Below, one piece after another: positions 45,901 to 57,760 of a stretch of 64,000 nt of DNA. The notes under the pieces are model-generated. The model made no database searches. It saw nothing but the letters and a program-made list of their open reading frames with translations, and was not told where the DNA came from. The first letter of the stretch is position 1. Every line of letters starts with the position of its first letter. The stretch comes from Alentia gelatinosa (lineage: Eukaryota; Annelida; Polychaeta; Phyllodocida; Polynoidae), in the NCBI GenBank assembly GCA_950022655.1, contig OX465579.1, positions 17,645,088 to 17,709,087 on the forward strand. Direction: 5' to 3'. The position numbers and the translations under genes are program-made.

Positions 45901-48900
45901 GGTTGTTATTTTGAATTCTGATAATTTCAAATCAATAAAGATATGATACCTAGGGTCTAACACCATTGGGTACAATGGATATGATATTTAGGGTAGAACA
46001 CTATTTGGTATAATGGATGTTATACAAAAGTGATTTGTCATCAAAATATCAATGAAATTGTGCCATAAGCCAGGTGGGCATGATATAAAGTTTAGTGAAT
46101 GTAAACACATGACAATGTGAATTACCGATTTATGCTGAGTGATACCCCAAGATATCACCAAGTTTATGCCTGGCGGTATCATCATGGGTGACTGCCTTGG
46201 GACATTATTCATGGAATATTTGGTGTCATCTGGTATCATGCAGTTGCTGGTGTTATAACCCTAAAGGACTCCCGGAGGCACTGCCACCATTCCAGTGCTT
46301 TTGTCCTATGCAGTTCTCCTCACAACACTCCCCACTCCTTGAAGTCCTATTAAGAAAGGTGTCCTACTGATTACCTGAGGATGACCTCATTGGAGGTGAT
46401 CCTGTAAGGCTGGTAATAACAAGAAATAACCTCTCTTCAGGAGTGACTTACTGATCATCTTGGGATAATGCAGCCTTCCCTGCCTGAGGCCTAACAGAAC
46501 GGCCATTCAAGAATGTGAAGAGGGCTAGGACTGAGAACCTAGAGATAAATAGTTATACATGGCTCAAAATGAGAACCTGACTAAATGTTGAGTCGCTTTA
46601 ATTTCTATACACATCTATAAATGTACATGATATACTGACTAGACTGGAGAATCTAGCAGGGTCCTGCTGATTCCACCTATTATAGTATACCTGTTTTATG
46701 CACTGACATCCACCAACTATGATTATCCATGGTATACAGGATGTTCTGTAAATCACTTGAAGTTATCCATAAAATCATTGTTTTTGTCCATTTCTTGCAC
46801 CCTCCATTCTGGCTACTGCTGCTCCTCAATTATCCTCATACATAAAAGAACAAGCTGTCCAATACAGTCTGGCCATCAGGGCATATTCTAGCAATATCAG
46901 TTACTGATGCCCACTTTCCCTTCAACTATAACCACTCCAGATCAATACTTTCATCAAGAGTAGATCTGTTTATTTCTAGCACCAGCTGTCTCTTACCAAG
47001 ACTACTGCCACTGCCAACCCCATAATACCTAAAATGTACCATTCTCAAGCAAGAGAGTTACAATGTTTCAACTCCTGTCCCTTCCTTTTTCACCTGTATT
47101 GGGCACAGGGCCATATTGGGCTTCTTACTCGCTAGTCGCGTACAGCCCTGTCAAGCAACCATATTGGGCTTCTGACTGAACAGAAAACAAAATTGTGATT
47201 ATTCCATATAGCTCACCAAGCCTATACCCGGCCTTATATTTGGACTTGAAGCTGCCTTTGATGGACCAATGGTGCGGTAGTGAAAGACCTCTTTCCATAT
47301 TGGCCCATAGGCTGGGACCCCTTATGGTCACCATCTGGCCTCTAACAGGACTTAGTTCTGACCTTCTGGGGGTGTAAAGGGCTGATTTATGGACCTGGCA
47401 ACCCTCATTCTGGCAAAGGTTATCTAACCCGGGTATAAATAGCACTCCCCAGCATGAACCCAGCAAAAGCCCACCAAATTCCCATAGCCTTGCATCCCGA
47501 TTTGTTTCACCAAGGAGGTCTGGTAAAATAAAAACATTTAAATATTTTTTTACCTTCTTTGCTTTAATTTGGAGAAAACAAATCCTTTGCCTCTCCAAAC
47601 CCAGAAAAATTGAAAGGGTATCACTCATTTACATAGGACATGATCTTTGTTCAATACCAAAATATTTAAAAAACTAAAAATATAAAAAATAAACTCAAAG
47701 TTCTACTGAAGCTAGTCTAGAGGTGAGGCGCTCTGGTGCTATCCAAGGCACAATAAACCTATTCATACTGTCCTAGATAAACCACCACCCTGACCTGGGG
47801 ATGGGATGGCAACGGGGCTGGTAGGGTGAGGCTGCCGGGGTACTCAGCTATGGTATTTGAGAGTGCTGGATAGGCCCGGGTGTATGGAGCATACCTCCTG
47901 GGTGTATGGAAGACACCTCCCAACAAATTCTGGGTGTGTATCAGCCCGGATAGCTGGCAGATACACTCCCAGAGGATGCAAGATTAGGCAGCGGCTATAT
48001 GGAAGCCTTTACAATTACAATTACATATTGAACGGTAAAGACCTGCTTTTCACTTTGAAACAGGTGTCATCACAGAAGCTGTCATCTAAATGCTGTTTAG
48101 CTGTCTTTCTAGTACCACAATAGTTGGGTACTTGGTCGTTAACTGGGCACCATTCTTGTATGGCAGGAGCCTCCTTCCAGGGTTAGGTGGTGAACATGGC
48201 TCTCCTAGTCCCACATGCGCTAAGGCTTTGTACAGAATGCTCCTTCCTTGGAGAGGCACAAGGAAGTCGATTAAATGGAGGTCAGCATTTGCAATAATCC
48301 ATCTGGGTGTCTCCTGTATTGCCTTTATGATATGATCTCTGAGGCTGAAACTGCCTCTGGGCCACTCTCCAGGGATGTTTCCTCCATGGCCCTGTCAGGC
48401 AGAGTCAGTGATGTAGGGACCCTTCAGTTGGTAAGTATTCCTACTCAGGAGAACAGTCTAGGGTCTCCCTCTCCCAAGTCCCCTCCCATTCCTGCTCCTC
48501 TAGATCCAAGGTGGTCTCCTTATCCTGTGCCTCAGGCACTCCTCTGTGGTGTTGCTGGCCTGGCTTCCCAACTGGGGAGTAGAAGTGGCCCACACTCAAA
48601 TGGAGACATCATGATGATATTTCACAATATGGGGATGGAGAGGCAGCAAGAGTGGGCCACGCTTGGAAACCAGGTAGTGCCCTGTTTTCACCTTTGTAAG
48701 GGCACCCTTGGCTCTGGTTCCACTTTTACCTACTCAACCATTTGTAAAGGTTTAGCTCTCATAGTTATGGTTAATAGCCAGAGCTCTTATGAAGCATGAC
48801 CCAAGTATCTGGCAGATATATAGAGGCAGGAGATATGTTCATTAAAACTAATGTGTAACCAATCATGCGAGCAGGTTTTTGAATAACTAAACCTTTCATT

Positions 48901-49454
48901 TTAGAATGTTATATGATTTCATTCAGAAATATGTTTCCCCATATTATTCATTTTAGAGGTTCCAGAAACCCAAAATAGAGTTACAAGTAGGCTCTTACCA
49001 TGCCTGTGAAGAATCTGTAGAAGATCCCTCAAATTGTGAATGTTCAGACAGACCCATACACAGAAACTACAGGTAGCAAGTGAGTCGCACATTATATCTG
49101 TGTACAGCAAAAAAGGGTGATGTCTATGAAGATAGACCAATCAAGGATCAGCTCTGATCAATACCTACGCTGAAATGACCAAAAGGAAGAGGGATTAGAA
49201 ATAAGAGCCTAAGGTGGCTAATGCCTAACATGGCTAAATTGAGCATATGAATTTACTCTTTGCTGATGTGTTACACTGAGATTACTTCTGACAACTCCAG
49301 TTTTTAACACTAAGCTAACTGTAATAATCTCCAGAATGATATAAATTGTTTATGTTTTGTCACCTTACTAGATCCTCTGTCTCTCTCTGTGTATATATAC
49401 ATGTATATAGATGTATATTTATTTGAAAGTATTCAGATTAAAAATGGCAGATTT

Positions 49455-50946
49455 AAATATTGCATTCTGGGATTGCTGATGCATCCCATTGGATTCTACA
49501 TGCTTTAATTTACCAGAATAGATACTTCCTTTAGATCTCTATCTTCAGTGGCTCAAAAGTTATAACAATTTATTTAGATGATAGTTAGAGTTGATTACTT
49601 CAATGAATGTTTTATGCTGCATTGGTTGCCATGGCAACCACATTCTAAGAACATGGAAATAACACTTCCCCATCATGCCCAAAATGTATACTATAAAAAA
49701 TGCAAATGTTATCTCATAAGCAGATGATTCGCCATTTTGCTTAGACTTACTATTCATATGTTTAGGGAAATAGTGGTTTCTGAGTAAATTATCATGCATT
49801 TATGTTGTCATGGAAACAGAAGTGATGCTACATTCTTTTGGCCAAAAGAGTGGCATAATCACAATCCCCATGTAATAATTGACAAACATGCCTCATTTTA
49901 TGCAGTAGACTCTCAAAGTACAAGAATAAAGTCTCTATCTTCAGTTACTATAAAGGTATAGCAGTTAGTTTCACTGACATTTAGAGTTGCTTACTGCAGT
50001 GGATGTTTTGGGCTGCATTGGTTGCCATGGCAATCAAATTCTAAGGGAATGTAAATAACAATCCTCCAATATGTTCCAAAGGTATACATACAAAAATGAA
50101 AATGAAAGCTTGTGAGCAGATGTTTTGTTGTTTTTCTTACACTTACTATTCATATGTATAGGAAAATAGGGATTTCTGAGTAACTCATTATGCATTTATG
50201 TTGTCATGGAAACAGAAGTGATGCTACATTCTTTTGGACAAAATAGTGGCAGAATCAGATTCCCCATGTAATAATTGACAAATATGGCAGGTTTCATGCA
50301 GGAGACTCTCTAATGACCATTTTTATACTCTACTCCTCTACTAGTTGCCATGTCATTAAGACTTGCCAAACAAATATCCAGTTAATCTATCACTATTTGG
50401 CAGATATGGTCATAGAAAATGCATTGTGATGGTTGCCATGGAAACAATCTAATGACTTCAAAAAATTGCGCTGCCCGTTATTGCTGTGTACTTTTGCTAT
50501 ATTCATCAATTTTGATGTATTGTTCATAAAATAAATCTTTTTATTCAACATCAAGTAGCATAAAGTACCATAAGAAAAACAAAAATAAGGGTTCTCCTAG
50601 AAATTGGAATGTTACCATGGCAACAATTCTTCCATGAAAATGGAAAAGGGCATATTTTCATAGTGTATACTTATGATACAAGAATCAATGATTTTCTTCA
50701 CAGAAAATATGCATATTTTTACCTTTTTATATCAAAGTATTTAATATATATCAGTAATTATCAAAATATGTTTTCCTTCTGTTACCATGGAAACGAGCAT
50801 GATGCTACACTTTTTGGAACAAACGAGCATCAGATTCAGATTCCTGAGGTCATAATTGACCAACATGGCAAGTTTCAGCCAGGAGACTCTCGGGTGTCAT
50901 TGTGACCCCTTTTTAAGGGCCTTTTTGACACTTTGCTCCTCTACTA
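49455..50946 (-). repeat. Right inverted arm with seven X-box-like palindromes
   Basis: Mirror of the left arm. Sites start at 49625, 49804, 50021, 50200, 50432, 50611 and 50781. Confidence 0.85.
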
Positions 50947-51334
50947 TAGGGACCGTGGGTACAATAGGGCAATTACAACCAGAAGACAACAAAAAGTAAT
51001 ACTCAATGTAGAAGCACCCAAAACAGAAAAATATAAGAAATCCCTCCTATACCAAGGAATTCCGCTATGGGACAGACTACCAAAGGAAATACAGCTAACA
51101 AAAGACGTATCATACTTTAAACTACATGTTAAAAACTTCCTGCTAGAATTTCCATACCTGCTAAATTAGGATATCTGCAAATGACGCATAATCCAAGCGA
51201 ACCCTGTAGTGTCCTGTATGTCTTGTAAATACTATGTGTTTGTCTTTATTTCGACTACGATGGAAGAACGCCCACTTAAGGGTGCATCTGTACGTCTTTA
51301 CACTGAATAAAAAAACTTTAAAAAAAAAAAAAAA
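50947..51334 (+). mobile_element. 5'-truncated non-LTR retrotransposon (LINE) 3' end
   Basis: A coding tail to the stop at 51167-51169 reads YQGIPLWDRLPKEIQLTKDV and then FKLHVKNFLLE. This is the usual end of LINE polyproteins (LWN-LP motif, then F-K-x-x-L-K). A short 3' UTR with gatggaagaacgccc, tgaataaaa and an A-run at about 51,320-51,334 follows. It begins exactly where the inverted-repeat element stops. Confidence 0.75.
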
Positions 51335-51404
51335 CGAATGTAAAAGTAAGTTCAGCCTGATAAAAAGTCAAAAAAAATACAGGATATTGTCTTCCATTTT
51401 AAAG

Positions 51405-51742
51405 GGGTGGCTGGACAGAGGTCACCAAACTCGTCTACTTCGTTCAACTGCCAGACGGGAACTTTGTCTCGGGTAACTGGTTCGGCGTGCCCGTCCCCAC
51501 TGTCTCTGAGATCACCGCCAAGATCGACTTCAAGTCTGAGGCCAACACGACGTACACTGTCGTCAAGTCCACCTCCCGACGCCTCAACACGACTCAGAGC
51601 AGCTCAGCCTCCTCCAGCGAGTACGTGCGAGCCAAGGAGACATACAGGCTCTACATCACCGGCCGCTACTCCGAGGACCTCAAGTTTGTGTCGCAGGTCG
51701 AGTCCAAGCTGGCCTCATCGTTCAACTTTGTCAGCAATGCAA
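51405..51742 (+). CDS. Exon 16: repeat module, long exon
   Basis: Acceptor cttccattttaaag (the only one after the upstream in-frame stop that keeps phase), donor GTAAGG, one base in, one over. The first strand (TKLVYFVQLPDGN) is followed by a longer middle than its sisters, rich in Ser and Thr with sequons NTT and NTT, then RAKETYRLYITGRYSEDLKF and a helix ending in SFNFVSN. It follows the 6.5-kb element and LINE tail directly, so the intron grew by insertion close to the splice site. Confidence 0.83.
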
Positions 51743-51764
51743 GTAAGGGAATTTCATTTCTTTT

Positions 51765-52180
51765 AAAGACAAATGCTGGTAGTTGGGTGATTTCTAAATT
51801 CTATTGAGTTTTGCAAATAACTCAGGATAGTATATATATATATCAGCGAATAATGGCATGTCACCATGCTAACTTATGGGAGGGCCATCTGAAAATGTAA
51901 GTTCTTAACTATTGGTGTCTATGGGAAACTGCAATATTTTGACTTTGTTGCTAAATGACACTGATGTTCTATTACTATCTTCAAATAATTCTGGATTAAG
52001 ATAGTTGGGAGCATGTACAAATGAGAAATGCTAAATAAATACTATGTCACCGTGCTAATTTCTATGGGAAGGCCATCTTAAGAAGATAAGTTCTTATCTA
52101 TTGGTGTCTATTGGAAACTGCTACATTTCATGAAACCAGATGGCAGCATTAGTGTTAAACCAGGGGGCATTTGTCTTTAA
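51765..52180. repeat. Second copy of the 20,290-20,760 repeat
   Basis: acaaatgctggtagttgggt, ttgcaaataactcaggata and gccatctgaaaatgtaag occur in the same order in both. It starts within about 20 bases of the exon 16 donor. Confidence 0.65.
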
Positions 52181-53812
52181 GTCTACTTCTTGTTACTGGT
52201 CGGTTGGAGGTCAACGGAGATATCGTTCTCACCAGTTACCAGCAGTGGCTTCCTCGCGGTAAAACCACTCGGCAGTGACTCACCTTGATCCCGCTTTTTT
52301 GAAGAAAATTAGTTGAGAAGCAAGTCATCGGTCCCCCTAAAAGCATTTTACTCCGTCCCTAACTGAGTAGCTTTTTGAAGTCTTGACACACTGGGGTTGC
52401 ACTGCATGACCTAGAAAAAAAATTTAATTTATTTTTTTTAATGGATTCTTTTTAAGTTTATTGTCAGTAATCAACGTTCAGATATCAATATAATTTCTGT
52501 TTTCCTAAGATCAATTCTTTACCTATCAATTGCCCATTAGGTAACGTCTTAGTTTTCCTGATATCATCTTTCTTACCCAGTTCCCACAACATCAAATCTA
52601 GTCATCCTAAGATTTTTAACATGGTACGGTACTGAGGCACCAGAGTCGACAGGCCACTAAAAAAGAACAACTTGTTTCTCATCACCGCGCGCATCTGCAA
52701 AAAAGATTTTAGAAGATTTTTTTTTTTTTTTTTTTTTTAAATAAGATGAACCTCGATGGAAATTATGAAAAGTATGTGTATTTGGTATCAAATTAAAGCT
52801 CCTCATCACAGGGATGCTTTCAACGTATAAGCAGTATAAATCTGAAAACGTACGCAGACACCCTGCATAAGCGGACATTTTGGCCTGGAACGGAGGGTGA
52901 CCGCTTACGCAGGGTTTTACTGTATGTCTAAAGCCCATTTTATGACACTCTTAAGCCATCTTTGATCCAGAATGAGAATGGTGATGAGAAACAAGTTTGT
53001 TTTTTTGAGTGGCCTAAACATCATTAAAGACCGCTTTTCCTTGTGTAAAACAAAATTCATATTAATTGAATCCCATTCACACCAACAGATCCTCAGCCCT
53101 AGGACATGGCCGCGCTCTCATGTTTTCCACATTTCTTTGGTCTCGCTGAGACGTCAAATTGAATATTGTAAATATTTCTTCTCATGAGGTTATAATGACC
53201 TTAAGGCCATGTTCGGTGGGGCCGGCGGTATGGTTTCACAAGACCTAGTCTATTGGTTTGCCAGTTCATCGCCGGTCCATCGCCGTTTGGAAGTGTACCT
53301 GCTCCACCGCTCCGTCTCTATAGGGCACATAGCTATTAGTATTGTGCTATGGATGCTGTCATCTTGCCCCCCGACGCTATATAAAACAACCGGTGGCGGG
53401 ACCAATTATCAATGAATTTTATCAAAAGAATTCCTCCTTGGCTTGCCAAGGAGGAATTTTAGCTGCGTCTCAATATCATCTATAGATAATAACAGTAGAA
53501 AATAGTTCTTACAGTGGCGCCATCTTACATTTCCTGGCGGATGATGGTAGAACTAGCAACTTGCGCCGTTTTGCGTACTTTTCTTGCCATTTCACCGGCC
53601 CAGTGGAACACTCGCTTTATTGAATTAAGAAAGATGATTAAACCAAAAAAAAAATATGAGAAAAAGTTAAGTTGATGAAAACGAAGTTGTTTTAAAAGAT
53701 TCATGTCTGAATTATGTTTGTAATTTGCCATCAAGCCGTCATTAGCATAATTCCATACGATAAATTGTTCTTTCTGTTGGTTTGTATAATAGTCATTGTC
53801 AATTATTTTCAG
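52181..53812. other. Rest of intron after exon 16
   Basis: Holds an end of the 10,026-type element at 52,852-52,922 (cggagggtga, gggttttactgta), a T-run near 52,720, and a segment near 53,220-53,410 related to 28,008-28,300. No exon. Confidence 0.45.
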
Positions 53813-53858
53813 CAACGGTGACTGTCCTTGGTTCTGAGGAAGTTATTGACTTGAAAGG
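53813..53858 (+). CDS. Exon 17: short partner exon
   Basis: 46 bases, acceptor aattattttcag, donor GTAAGT, two bases in, two over. It encodes TTVTVLGSEEVIDLKG. Twelve bases shorter than exons 13 and 15, but it keeps the VTV strand, the acidic turn and the phase. Confidence 0.8.
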
Positions 53859-54208
53859 GTAAGTTTTTGAATGTAGTTGCAAATTCATTACAAAAATAGT
53901 AACATATCGTTATTGCAAATAATTCTCTAAGTAAGAACTTTGAGGGTGATTTTGCACCACTGCACCCTAAAATTTGAAAATGACTTCTTTGTAGAACACC
54001 AGTATGGTATATTATTCTCATTTGTTACTTTTTTTTAAATTGAAATTTAAGGACATATAAGACTCGCCACATGGTGGGCGCCCTTACATTTAAAAAACAC
54101 TTAGCTAGAACCTTTAAAAAAATGTGAAAGAAATTGTGCGAGTGTTTCATCTCCAAAATTGATTGCCTGTAATATTTATACTTGAGTAAAGACATATTCA
54201 ACCAGGCA

Positions 54209-54980
54209 TCACACCACACCCTTACACCACACCCTCACACCATACCCTTACACCACACCCTTACACCACACCCTTACACCACACCCTTACACCACACCCT
54301 CACACAACACCCTCACACAACACCCTCACACAACACCCTCACACAACACCCTCAAACCACACCCTCACACCACACCCTCACACCACACCCTTACACCACA
54401 CCCTCACATCACATCACACCACACCCTCACACAACACCCTCACACCACACCCTCACACCACACCCTCACACCACACCCTCACACCACACCCTCACACCAT
54501 ACTCCACCTTCACACAACACCCTCACACCACACCCTCACACCATACTCCACCCTCACACAACACCCTCACACCACACCCTCACACCACACCCTCACACCA
54601 TACTCCACCCTCACACAACACCCTCACACCACACCCTCACACCATACTCCACCCTCACACAACACCCTCACACCACACCCTCACACCATACTCCACCCTC
54701 ACACAACACCCTCACACCACACCCTCACACTACACCACATTGATCACACCCTCACACCACACCACACTCATACACCACACGCCCACACCACACCTCATAT
54801 CATACCACACCTTCACACCAGACCATCCACAATGTTGGACCTGATTTGTTATCATCCTTTATAATACTAAATAATGACTTGATAGAATAAACAAGATACC
54901 CCACACTCCACCCTCCCACACCCTCAAACCACACTTCACTCTCACACCACGCCCTCACATCACACCACGTCCTCACACCA
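54209..54980. repeat. CACACCACACCCT satellite (intron before exon 18)
   Basis: About 13-bp units for some 520 bp, then looser copies, then a distinct end (ccaccctcccacaccctcaa, caccacgccctcacatcaca). The 220-codon Thr/Pro/His frame is an artefact. Confidence 0.93.
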
Positions 54981-55047
54981 CACAAAAATCCTCTCTTTTT
55001 CATAACCCCAATTGACATCCTTGATGTTTTTCTCCTTGACTCAACAG

Positions 55048-55334
55048 GAACACCTTCTCTTGCATCTTCGTGGCCATCATGAATAACGGCACGGGCGTGG
55101 ACGCGCGGCGGATACGCAGTCTCTCGCCGACGGAGGCCGATCTGACGGCGACGATCGGGTTGGTGAGACGACCGAACGGTCAGCCCTACGACTTCGTCAC
55201 CAACATGAGGGTCATCACCAACGCCGTGCCAGTCAAGTCCTGCTTCCGCATTGTTATCAAAGGGTCAGTGCCCAGGCATATGTACTCCAAGTTCCAGTTG
55301 TCTATCAAGGCTGCGCTACTCGTCACCAACATGG
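55048..55334 (+). CDS. Exon 18: repeat module, long exon
   Basis: Acceptor ttgactcaacag, donor GTAAGT, one base in, one over. It starts NTFSCIFVAIMNNGTG (strand plus sequon), has a basic region (DARRIRS), the strand VITNAVPV, then SCFRIVIKGSVPRHMYSKF and a hydrophobic helix (LSIKAALLV). Two Cys (FSC and KSC) are likely to pair within the module; sister modules lack them. Confidence 0.86.
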
Positions 55335-55405
55335 GTAAGTTAGTCCACGCAAGGCGAAGCGACTCGAATATTATCCTAGGCTGGTATTAACGTCTATAGG
55401 TTTAA

Positions 55406-55766
55406 TCCTTTAAGGACGGGTACCCGTGGCCAACCTACCGCCTGGAGGATGGGTGCTGGTGGCACTTTATACCGCAATTGTTTAATCACGTGTTATGATA
55501 TATAATCTTAAATATTTTATTTCTTTTGAATAGAAATATTAATAATGGTATCATACATATATTCTGTGAAAATTTCATAAATGTCCCTCCATTATTTTTT
55601 GTCAAAAACGATTTTGTAGATTTTTGAGAAATGATGCCTCAAGGCATCATTCGCCCTGGACTGGATGATGCCTCAAGGCATCATTCGCCCTGGACTGGAT
55701 GATGCCTCAAGGCATCATTCGCCCTGGGCTGGATGATGCCTCAAGGCATCATTCGCCCTTAAAGGG
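55406..55766. mobile_element. TTAA-flanked MITE, copy 3, with inner tandem repeat
   Basis: Ends TCCTTTAAGGACGGG and CGCCCTTAAAGGG between TTAA at 55402-55405 and 55767-55770. Near its right end are four copies of a 34-bp unit containing the palindrome gatgcctcaaggcatc. Confidence 0.75.
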
Positions 55767-56334
55767 TTAATATTAGTTGGTTTTTTTTAATGTATACGGT
55801 TGATTAATTATTCCTGATGGAGCCGTTCTGTGATCGATTCCTGCATTTTGGGAATTTGTAACCTAGGCACAAAAACCAACATTTCACAGAGTATTATGTA
55901 AGGACTTCACAGGTTTTCCCCCATAATACAGCTTAAAATGTTGTGTCACTAAGTTCAGACAATAACACATTCCAGTCTGATCACCTTGTTATCCACAAAG
56001 CTTATTAAGATGCCTGATGAGCCGCTTCTGGCGAAACCTTGACAAATCACCCCACATGCATATAACAGCACACATAAAAACAGTATAACACTGTCTACAT
56101 ACCCCTCAGATCTCTGTAGAGACTCCAGGGAGACAGTTGTTGACACTATGATGTCACGACTGACAGTGTGATATGGTTACAGTGGTTAGGGGCAGTTCTA
56201 AAAACTGCCATACAAGGTAGCATCGCTAGGAGAGAAGGACGTCGCCTCGTCCTGCATTCATAGGTTTAACATTAGGAAGCCATACTCCATGGCTGTTAGG
56301 GTAGTGTACCATATTCTCAATGGCTAATTAGGTG

Positions 56335-56520
56335 AGGTATTTTATTAATTAATGATGTTATATGGGGTGAGAGGAAATCAGAAACCCACTTAATGAAATA
56401 ACTTGGTCTGCTTACCACCTCGTTTGACTGCTACGTAATTCACTCAGCTTCGCTTTATGAGTTACTCTGAGGTGAACTCAGTGGAGTACGTACCAAGTTA
56501 TTTTCATCTCATGAGTTTCC
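56335..56520. mobile_element. Family P MITE, copy 7 (opposite orientation)
   Basis: ggggtgagaggaaatcagaa ... cacctcgtttgactgctacg | gagttactctgaggtgaact ... ttttcatctcatgagtttcc. Confidence 0.65.
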
Positions 56521-56981
56521 ATCTAATCATCTTAGCCTGATATAAACGTCCATAGAGTAAAACACAAAAAATCCATTTCAATAGATTAGAAATTCTTGTA
56601 ACAAACATAACATATATGAAACCTGATCTTGGGATGTTAAATACTGTCAAAAGGCTGCGACTGAAAGGGTTAAAAAGCTTAAATTCCAACACAGTGGAAA
56701 TCAGTTGATATCCTGAATAGGTCTATGTAGACATAGTCATCAGGTGCCAGCAATTTTAAGGTATGGATATTCCATGCTTTTTTATTTGAAAATTTCATTG
56801 TGTATGTCTCATTTCTAACCTACTTACTGCCTTCCGATCCACCTTCCTGTCTGCCTACCTGACTGCCTACCCACCTATCTACCGACCTATCTTCTCATCC
56901 AAATACCTAATTCTCTGGATACCTACATGCCTGCCCTGCAGTGTAAATTGTATTTTTGATTATGTAAATCTTTTCTTTCAG

Positions 56982-57048
56982 CGCTGAATGAATCCTCGAC
57001 AAGAGTCACAGTGATAACAGGGAAGGAGGTTATCTCAACAGTCGGAGA
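56982..57048 (+). CDS. Exon 19: short partner exon
   Basis: 67 bases, acceptor tcttttctttcag, donor GTGAGT, two bases in, two over. It encodes ALNESSTRVTVITGKEVISTVG: an NES sequon, then the VTVI strand. Phase and pattern agree with exons 13, 15 and 17. Confidence 0.82.
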
Positions 57049-57299
57049 GTGAGTATCACATTCCTATAGGGCACAGAGTGATTGCTAGTTCTGCCATCGT
57101 CTGCCAAAAATTGTAAGATTGTAGTCGGGGAGATACCACTGTTATAAGTTATTAAAATCTATAGATAATATTGAGATGAGGCTAAGATGCCTCCATGGCA
57201 AGCCACAAAAAAATATCTTTGAGAACATTCATCGATAATTGGACCCACTACCTGGTGTTTTGGATGGCGTCGGTGGGCAAGATGGCCGCCTCCATAGCA

Positions 57300-57760
57300 C
57301 ACCAGACGCTCACACCAGACGCTCACACCACAGCCTCACACTTCACCACACATTCACAGTACATCACACCACACCCTCACACTATACCCGAACCGTCACA
57401 CCACAACACAGCCTCACATCACACCAGACGCTCACACCACACCCTCACACCACACCAAACCCTAATAACACACCCTCCCACCACACCCTCACACCACACC
57501 CCACCCTCACACCCCACCCTCACACCACACCCTGATACACTGACTGACCAAGACCCATCAAAACAGACTGACTGATACTGACCAACCTATACCGATTGAC
57601 TAATACTAACTGACCGATACTGATTGACTGATAAACCCTACCCTCACCCCAAATCCTACACTTCACCCTCCCGCACCCTGAAACCACACTTCACCCTCCT
57701 ACCACGCCCTAAAACCACACCACATCCTCACATCACACCAGTCAGTATTCGCCAAACCCG
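57300..57760. repeat. CACACCACACCCT-like satellite (intron before exon 20)
   Basis: Shorter and more diverged than 54,209-54,980 but with the same end order (ttcaccctcccgcaccctga, aaccacacttcaccctcc, taccacgccct). Both arrays precede a long module exon. Confidence 0.88.

Larger units (their letters stand above)
44415..50946. mobile_element. 6.5-kb element with 1.5-kb inverted arms
   Basis: The left arm (about 44,415-45,900) is the reverse complement of the right arm (about 49,455-50,946). One 98-codon frame is identical in both arms and a 79-codon frame differs at three places, so the arms are very close copies. Outer ends read tagtag-aggggagcaaa and its complement. The interior (45,900-49,455) holds unrecognised open frames of 167 and 174 codons and no transposase that I can recognise. 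Likely a non-autonomous DNA element. Confidence 0.85.
55335..56981. other. Intron after exon 18
   Basis: Contains the TTAA MITE copy 3 (55,406-55,766) and a family P MITE (56,335-56,520), listed separately. The rest is noncoding. Confidence 0.4.

Noticed and set aside
44449..50905. Identical 98-codon frames in the two arms as a duplicated gene
   Set aside because: They are the two copies of the inverted repeat; the protein has no recognisable family and the frame crosses X-box repeats.
54182..54844. 220-codon Thr/Pro/His frame
   Set aside because: CACACCACACCCT satellite; lies in an intron between two well supported exons.
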